Shown here piece after piece: positions 59,141-64,000 of a stretch of DNA of 64,000 bases (positions are counted from its first letter, which is position 1; each line of letters opens with the position of its first letter). The notes beneath the pieces are model-generated. The model ran no database searches. It was not told the DNA's origin and worked only from the letters and a program-made list of their open reading frames with translations. Position numbers and translations under genes: made by a program. The stretch is from Devosia sp. SL43 (lineage in GTDB: Bacteria > Pseudomonadota > Alphaproteobacteria > Rhizobiales > Devosiaceae): NCBI RefSeq assembly GCF_021729885.1, contig NZ_CP063401.1, positions 3,278,501 to 3,342,500 of the forward strand, in the 5' to 3' direction.

Positions 59141-60906
59141 TGGCGGACATCACCACCGACGTACTGGTCATCGGCACCGGACCAGCCGGCTCGGCTACAG
59201 CAGCGTTGCTCTCCACCTATGGCGTGGATAACATGGTCATCAACCGCTATCGCTGGCTCGCTACGACCCCGCGCGCGCACATCACCAATCAGCGGACTAT
59301 GGAAGTCCTGCGCGACCTCGGAAGGGATGTTGAGCAGGAGGCGTATCTCTTTGCCACCGAACAGGAACTGATGGGAGAGAACATCTTCTGCGAAAGCCTT
59401 GCCGGGGAAGAGATCGGCCGCATGAAGAGCTGGGGCAACCACCCACTCTCCCGCGCCGAGCACATGCTGTCATCGCCCACCAAAATGAACGACCTGCCGC
59501 AGACCTATATGGAACCGCTGCTGTTCAAGACGGCCTGCGCGCGGGGGACCCAGTCGCGCATGTCGACCGAGTATCTTCACCATGAGCAGGATGGCGATGG
59601 CGTAACGACCACCTGTCTCGATCGGCTGACCGGCAAGGAAATCACCATCCGTTCCAAGTACCTGGTCGGTGCCGATGGCGGCAATTCCAAGGTCGCCGAG
59701 CATGCCGAATTGCCGTTCGAGGGGCAGATGGGCGTTGGCGGGTCGATGAATATCCTCTTCCGCGCCGATCTATCGCGCTATGTCGCCCATCGGCCTTCGG
59801 TGCTCTACTGGGTAATGCAGCCAGGGGCCGATGTCGGCGGGATCGGCATGGGCCTGGTGCGCATGGTGCGGCCGTGGAACGAATGGCTGATCGTCTGGGG
59901 CTACGATATCAATCAACCCGCCCCGGTCGTCGACGCAGACTTCGCTACCGGTGTGGCTCGCCAGTTGGTCGGCGACCCCGGCCTCGAGATCGAGCTCCTG
60001 TCGGCCAGTGTGTGGACCGTCAACAACATGTACGCCACCCGTATGCAGAAGGAGCGCGTCTTCATCATGGGCGATGCCGCCCATCGCCATCCGCCGTCCA
60101 ACGGGCTGGGCTCGAACACCTCCATCCAGGACGCGTTCAATCTGGCCTGGAAGCTGGCAGCCGTGCTCAAGGGTGTTGCGGGACCGGGCCTGCTCGACAC
60201 CTATTCGGTAGAGCGTGCCCCGATCGCCAAGCAGATCGTCACCCGAGCCAATCAGTCCATTGGCGAATTCGGCCCGATATTCGAAGCCCTGGGCATGACC
60301 GGGGGCTCGGACATCGACAAGATCAGGGCTTCGATGGATGCCCGCTGCGACGCCACGCCGGCTGCCGAGCGCCAGCGCGAGTCCTTGCGCCAGGCAATCG
60401 CGTTCAAGAAGTACGAGTTCGACGCCCATGGCGTGGAAATGAACCAGCGCTACAAGTCTGCCGGCATCGTCACCGATGGCCAGATGGAGCCCAGCTTTGA
60501 GCTTGATGCAGAACTGCATTATCAGCCCACCACCTGGCCGGGCGCCCGTGTGCCGCACGCCTGGTTGTTCGGCAGCAACGGCGCCAAGCATTCTACCCTC
60601 GACGTAACGGGCAAGGGGCGTTTCACTATTCTCACCGGCATTGCGGGCCAGGCCTGGGCCAGTGCCGCAGAAAAGGTCGCGCAGGCCCTTGGCGTTGACC
60701 TTGTCGCCCATGTTATCGGGCCGCGCCGCGCGCTGGCGGATATGGAAGGGTCATGGGCCCGGGCCCGCGAGGTCACCGATGCCGGTTGCGTCCTGGTACG
60801 GCCCGACCATCATGTCGCGTGGCGCGCTGAGGAAATGGCGGCCGATCCGGTCGCCGAGCTGACCCGCGCCCTGACGTCGATCCTCGACCGCAAGGTTGCC
60901 CACTAG
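59140..60906 (+). CDS. FAD-dependent phenol hydroxylase (TfdB/chlorophenol monooxygenase-like)
   Basis: 588 residues, class-A flavoprotein monooxygenase. Rossmann fingerprint GTGPAGSAT (12-20), DG-type motif KYLVGADGGNS (family position near 170-190), and GDAAH with Gly311-Asp312 followed by PPSNGLGSNTSIQDAFNLAWKL. The length and the early RAHITNQRTMEVLRDLG block resemble 2,4-dichlorophenol 6-monooxygenase. It would hydroxylate a phenol or resorcinol ring with NAD(P)H and O2 and, given the next gene, should produce hydroxyquinol or a substituted form. Substrate (resorcinol, chlorinated phenol or other) is not settled by sequence. Confidence 0.87.
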   Translation: MADITTDVLVIGTGPAGSATAALLSTYGVDNMVINRYRWLATTPRAHITNQRTMEVLRDLGRDVEQEAYLFATEQELMGENIFCESLAGEEIGRMKSWGNHPLSRAEHMLSSPTKMNDLPQTYMEPLLFKTACARGTQSRMSTEYLHHEQDGDGVTTTCLDRLTGKEITIRSKYLVGADGGNSKVAEHAELPFEGQMGVGGSMNILFRADLSRYVAHRPSVLYWVMQPGADVGGIGMGLVRMVRPWNEWLIVWGYDINQPAPVVDADFATGVARQLVGDPGLEIELLSASVWTVNNMYATRMQKERVFIMGDAAHRHPPSNGLGSNTSIQDAFNLAWKLAAVLKGVAGPGLLDTYSVERAPIAKQIVTRANQSIGEFGPIFEALGMTGGSDIDKIRASMDARCDATPAAERQRESLRQAIAFKKYEFDAHGVEMNQRYKSAGIVTDGQMEPSFELDAELHYQPTTWPGARVPHAWLFGSNGAKHSTLDVTGKGRFTILTGIAGQAWASAAEKVAQALGVDLVAHVIGPRRALADMEGSWARAREVTDAGCVLVRPDHHVAWRAEEMAADPVAELTRALTSILDRKVAH

Positions 60907-60916
60907 GAGACGATTG

Positions 60917-61765
60917 ATGGCTGACATGATCGACTACTTTGCCGAAGAGCGCAGCGAAGACGTGGTCAACGCGCGCATGGGCCCTGACGTCTCCCCACGG
61001 TTGGCCGAGGTGATGACCTCGCTGGTCAAGCACCTGCACGCGTTCGCCAAGGATGTGGAACTGACCCAGGATGAGTGGGGGCTCGCCATCGAGTTCCTGA
61101 CCCGCACGGGACAGATGTGTGACGGCAATCGGCAGGAGTTCATTCTCCTCAGCGACGTGCTCGGCTTGTCCATGCTGGTGGATGCCATCAACCATCGCCG
61201 TCCCTCTGGCGCCACGGAAAATACGGTCCTGGGGCCGTTTCATGTCGCAGGCGCTCCCCAATATGCCATGGGCACCAACATTTCGCTCGATGGCAAAGGT
61301 GAGACCTGCCTCTTCGTTGGCCAGGTGCGCACCATCGAGGGCTTGCCGATCGCTGGTGCCCGCATCGACGTGTGGTGCGACAACGCCGATGGCTACTATG
61401 ACGTCCAGCAACCCGACACCCAGCCGCAATGGAACAATCGCGGCGTCTTCGTCACAGAGGCTGATGGCACCTACAGCTTCCGGGGCATCCGCCCTGTTTC
61501 CTATCCCATTCCCGATGATGGACCGGTGGGCAAGATGCTTGCTGCCCTAGGGCGGCATCCCAACCGTCCTGCCCATATGCACTTCCTCGTCTCGTCCCCT
61601 GGCTACCAAACCATCGTCACCCACACCTTCGTTGAAGGCGATCAATGGCTGAGCTCTGACGCTGTCTTTGGCGTCAAGGCATCGCTGGTTGCCAGCATGG
61701 AACGTGGAGACGATACGGCCTGGCGTTCCAGTTTCGACTTCATAATGACTCCGTCCGGAGTCTAG
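60917..61765 (+). CDS. hydroxyquinol 1,2-dioxygenase (intradiol ring cleavage)
   Basis: 282 residues, intradiol dioxygenase. A helical N-terminal dimer linker (about 1-95) precedes the beta-sandwich core. Candidate Fe(III) ligands: Tyr160/161 (DGYYD), Tyr196 (PVSYPIP), His220 and His222 (RPAHMHF), matching the Tyr/Tyr/His/His set of known hydroxyquinol dioxygenases. It opens hydroxyquinol to maleylacetate, which the first gene of the operon reduces. The ATG at 60917 follows AGGAGACG. It is the last operon gene, ahead of a strong terminator. Confidence 0.92.
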   Translation: MADMIDYFAEERSEDVVNARMGPDVSPRLAEVMTSLVKHLHAFAKDVELTQDEWGLAIEFLTRTGQMCDGNRQEFILLSDVLGLSMLVDAINHRRPSGATENTVLGPFHVAGAPQYAMGTNISLDGKGETCLFVGQVRTIEGLPIAGARIDVWCDNADGYYDVQQPDTQPQWNNRGVFVTEADGTYSFRGIRPVSYPIPDDGPVGKMLAALGRHPNRPAHMHFLVSSPGYQTIVTHTFVEGDQWLSSDAVFGVKASLVASMERGDDTAWRSSFDFIMTPSGV

Positions 61766-61792
61766 GCCACCGGACGGCAACCCGCTCAAATT

Positions 61793-61837
61793 GGAGGGGT
61801 GCGATCCGTGATCGGCGCACCGAACCTCCTCCTTTTT
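61793..61837 (+). terminator. terminator of the aromatic operon
   Basis: GGAGG plus GGTGCG pair with CGCACC plus CCTCC (with a GAA bulge), followed by TCCTTTTTG. A strong intrinsic terminator on the plus strand, 28 bp after the dioxygenase stop. Confidence 0.75.
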
Positions 61838-61850
61838 GCGGATTGATCGC

Positions 61851-62483
61851 TTATCCCTCGATGATGTGCAGGTTCGAGAAATATGCTTCCGTGCCAATGT
61901 CGACCCATAGGCCGATGTCTCCGGAGGCCGCCTCGCTCTTTGCTTCGATCGATAGGATATCGATGCCATTGACCGACGCGTTGACCTGTCTGTCGCCGAC
62001 AACGAGATTCAGTCGCAGCCACTCATCAGGACCGATATTGGCGCCCGCCTCGTAGCGCCCGTCAGGATAGGCGTCGCGAAGGCGGTCGAACTTCCAATCG
62101 GGATAGGCGAAGTATTGCAGGGCCCTCCGGTCCCTTGGCGCCGGCGGGTTCAGCTTCAACCCATTGAGCGGACGAACATAAACCGCCTCGAAGCGTTGGC
62201 AGTCGGCACTGATCCGGTAGGCGATGCCGGCAAAGGCCCTGGCATAATCGGGGGCATCGCTTCTGAGACGGCTCCGGATATCAACGGAAATCGACCCGTT
62301 GACGAAGTTTGCCGGAATGCGGAGGAAGGTGGGCATGTCGATATAGTCGATACCAGCAACACCCGCGGTGGCCTCAGCTGTCAAGCTCACCCGGGTGCAC
62401 AAGCGGCCGTCGATCTCGGCGCTCTCTGCCGTCACGCTGCGGCGGCTTGAGTTTGCTGGCGGTCCAGAAAGGTCGTACTGCAT
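61851..62483 (-). CDS. DUF1080/LamG-like jelly-roll protein
   Basis: 210 residues with the pattern of concanavalin-A-like (DUF1080/3-keto-disaccharide-hydrolase-like) folds: FVNGSISVDIRSRL, FAGIAYRISADCQRFEAVYVRPLNG, YPDGRYEAGANIGPDEWLRL, VNASVNGIDILSIEAKS, GDIGLWVDIGTEAYFSNLHI. No signal peptide is evident, so it would be cytoplasmic. Function cannot be assigned; related folds bind or cleave glycans. ATG at 62483 with a weak GGGAAA upstream. It is 29 bp downstream of the oxidoreductase at 62513 and may form an operon with it. Confidence 0.7.
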   Translation of the reverse strand: MQYDLSGPPANSSRRSVTAESAEIDGRLCTRVSLTAEATAGVAGIDYIDMPTFLRIPANFVNGSISVDIRSRLRSDAPDYARAFAGIAYRISADCQRFEAVYVRPLNGLKLNPPAPRDRRALQYFAYPDWKFDRLRDAYPDGRYEAGANIGPDEWLRLNLVVGDRQVNASVNGIDILSIEAKSEAASGDIGLWVDIGTEAYFSNLHIIEG

Positions 62484-62512
62484 TCGTCTGATTTCCCGTT
62501 GTTTGGGCCGTT

Positions 62513-63493
62513 CTATGTCGTAATGACGATCTTGCCGAGGGCACGGTTCTCTTCCATGCACCGGTGGGCCTCCACGACATCGTCGATATGGAATACCGGC
62601 CCGCTGGGCACGCGTAGCGTCCCGTTGGCAACGGCGGCGGCCATGTCGTCCAGCGGCATTTCCATGAATTCTGCGACGCCGCCGGAATAGATGGTGAGAC
62701 TGACGAGGTGCGGAATGACGTCCATCGGCGCGAAGTCGCGTATCGACCATTGGTCGCCGACCATGCCCGCCATGCAGGCAACGCCGCCCGATGCAATTGC
62801 CTGCAATGAGTCGGGGAGTGTCGTAGTCCCCACGAGCTCCAGCACTTTATTGACCCCGCCTGGTACGAACTCACGCACCCTGCCTGCGATGCTGCCATCG
62901 TCAACGATCACCTCATGTGCGCCATGTTCCCTCAGCAAATCGGACCTGTCCGCTTTCCTGGTGGTAGCAAGAACCCGTGCGCCGGCCTGACGGGCGAGCC
63001 CAATAGCCGCCAAACCCACCGAGGTTGTGCCGCCACGCACGAGAAAGCTATCGCCAGCCTGCAGGCGAAGCGCCTTGAACGTCGCGCCCCATGCGGTTTG
63101 TAGCATTTCCGGCAATGCGCCGAGTACCGCCCAAGGCAACTCAGCGTGCAGTCGCCGTACCTGCCTGGCCGGAACAATCGTGAATTCAGCATATCCGCCA
63201 TCGAACTGGCGGCCCATTCCGCCCATGACGGTGGCTACCCTGTCGCCTGCCGCAAACTCTCCGCCAGATGCGGCTTCCACCACGCCGACGGCCTCGATGC
63301 CGAGGATGCGCGGGAACTGCACGCCGGGGGAGTGTCCCTGACGGGTGAAAAGCTCGGATCGATTGATGCCGAAGGCCTTGACGCGAATGAGAACCTGGCC
63401 CGCCTGGGCCTTGGGCACGTGGCGCTCGACCAGATGGAGCACCTCCGGTCCGCCAGGTGTCTCGATGACAACGGCTTTCATCATCTCAGTCAT
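62513..63493 (-). CDS. zinc-independent NAD(P)H:quinone-oxidoreductase-like alcohol dehydrogenase
   Basis: 326 residues, MDR superfamily, QOR subgroup. GINRSELFTRQGHSPGV and GIEAVGVVEAA in the catalytic domain without the zinc cysteines, then FLVRGGTTSVGLAAIGLARQ as the NADPH-binding loop (AGGTT.GVG type). These enzymes reduce quinones or enones. The ATG at 63493 has AGGA upstream. It lies opposite the aromatic operon; reducing a quinone by-product of hydroxyquinol chemistry is an appealing but unproven role. Confidence 0.88.
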   Translation of the reverse strand: MTEMMKAVVIETPGGPEVLHLVERHVPKAQAGQVLIRVKAFGINRSELFTRQGHSPGVQFPRILGIEAVGVVEAASGGEFAAGDRVATVMGGMGRQFDGGYAEFTIVPARQVRRLHAELPWAVLGALPEMLQTAWGATFKALRLQAGDSFLVRGGTTSVGLAAIGLARQAGARVLATTRKADRSDLLREHGAHEVIVDDGSIAGRVREFVPGGVNKVLELVGTTTLPDSLQAIASGGVACMAGMVGDQWSIRDFAPMDVIPHLVSLTIYSGGVAEFMEMPLDDMAAAVANGTLRVPSGPVFHIDDVVEAHRCMEENRALGKIVITT

Positions 63494-63607
63494 CGTTGGT
63501 TTCCTGCTTCCGCATGTGCGCCAATATAACTATCGGCGACAGCGTCAGGGCGATTGCGGCGCATGGCAGGCACCTTGCGCACCAGTTCCAGTCTAACCGC
63601 CACGCGT

Positions 63608-64000
63608 TCATGGGAGCAGACCATTTGCTTGCAGCCAGTCGATGGCAACCGCCTGTGCCGGCTCACCGCCGACCTGGATGCGGCCGTTCAATTCCTGCAG
63701 GGTGGCAAGATCGAGTTTGCCGAAGACCGGCTCCAGCAAGTCCCTGATCTGCGGGTACTCATTAAGAACAGCCTCCCGGATGATCGGGGCGGGTTCGTAG
63801 ACCGGCTGAACGCCCTTGTCATCCTCGAGCATGACCAGGCCCGAGGCCGAGATCCCGCCATCTGTGCCATAGACCATGGCGGCGTTTACACCACTTGTCT
63901 GCTGCGCGGCCGCCTGGATGGTGGCGGCGGTGTCGCCCGGCGTAATCGTCACGAGCTGGTCGGAGGACAGGACAAAACCATAGGTTTCCTGGAATGCGGG
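63608..64000 (-). CDS. glycine betaine/proline-type ABC substrate-binding protein, C-terminal part (cut by window edge)
   Basis: The last 130 residues of a protein whose 5' end is beyond the window. It reads in frame from position 64000 (PAFQETYGFVLSSDQLVTIT...) to the TGA at 63608-63610. AAMVYGTDGGISASGLVMLEDDKGVQPVYEPAP, VLNEYPQIRDLLEPVFGKLD and TLQELNGRIQVGGEPAQAVAIDWL (in parts) match the C-terminal lobe of OpuAC/OsmF-type binding proteins for quaternary amines. These bind betaine, choline or similar compounds in the periplasm. A GTG at 63952 is not the real start. Confidence 0.85.
   Translation of the reverse strand, partial: PAFQETYGFVLSSDQLVTITPGDTAATIQAAAQQTSGVNAAMVYGTDGGISASGLVMLEDDKGVQPVYEPAPIIREAVLNEYPQIRDLLEPVFGKLDLATLQELNGRIQVGGEPAQAVAIDWLQANGLLP

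Noticed and set aside
1..64000. Phage, transposon or genomic-island features
   Set aside because: No integrase, transposase, tRNA-associated direct repeats or shift in codon use was noticed; the window looks like ordinary chromosome.

Overview
The window reads as chromosomal DNA of an alphaproteobacterium of the order Hyphomicrobiales, most likely a Devosia-like genus. The taxonomic clues are high GC with GC-rich third codon positions, a GcrA-type cell-cycle regulator with GANTC (CcrM) sites beside it, the order gcrA - argD - argF - hslO, a candidate RirA iron box (TGA-N9-TCA), and two families of short extragenic palindromes. The genus is inference. I see no tRNA, rRNA, insertion sequence, prophage or CRISPR array.

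Layout. 1-2.7 kb: edge of an M29 aminopeptidase, a tiny membrane protein and a homodimeric ABC exporter. 2.7-20.9 kb: a sugar-acid/carbohydrate locus. A GntR gene leads a minus-strand operon with two related enolase-superfamily enzymes and a NIPSNAP protein. It faces a plus-strand CUT1 ABC transporter operon with a galactonate-dehydratase-like enzyme and an RraA-family protein. Hydroxypyruvate isomerase, an SDR, a two-domain VOC protein, a zinc alcohol dehydrogenase, KDG kinase and a mannitol-dehydrogenase-family reductase follow. 21.0-28.5 kb: a divergent RpiR regulator and an operon of N-formylglutamate-amidohydrolase-like protein, ethanolamine-type permease, glutamine-synthetase-like ligase, aldehyde dehydrogenase and iron alcohol dehydrogenase. 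The gene set fits gamma-glutamylated amino-alcohol catabolism. 28.5-35.7 kb: housekeeping genes (ppk2, a PhoR-like kinase, gcrA, argD, argF, hslO).

35.8-44.0 kb: a membrane GT2 glycosyltransferase, a siderophore-interacting reductase plus FecCDE-type importer behind a candidate RirA box, and a LytS-like/PAS/GGDEF diguanylate cyclase. 44.3-52.2 kb: a LacI regulator with a perfect 18-bp palindrome in the divergent promoter, a second CUT1 sugar importer, and a cytoplasmic GH3 glycosidase. 52.2-61.8 kb: a LysR regulator and an eight-gene aromatic operon. It holds maleylacetate reductase, a complete LIV-type ABC importer, a TfdB-like FAD phenol hydroxylase and hydroxyquinol 1,2-dioxygenase, and ends in a clear terminator. 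61.8-64 kb: a DUF1080-like protein, a quinone-oxidoreductase-like enzyme and the 3' part of a glycine-betaine-type binding protein.

The window is dominated by scavenging: three substrate-binding-protein ABC importers, each with its catabolic enzymes and its own regulator, with stem-loops just after every binding-protein gene. The two most interesting systems are the putative gamma-glutamyl amino-alcohol pathway (21.0-28.5 kb) and the hydroxyquinol operon with a built-in aromatic-type importer (53.2-61.8 kb).
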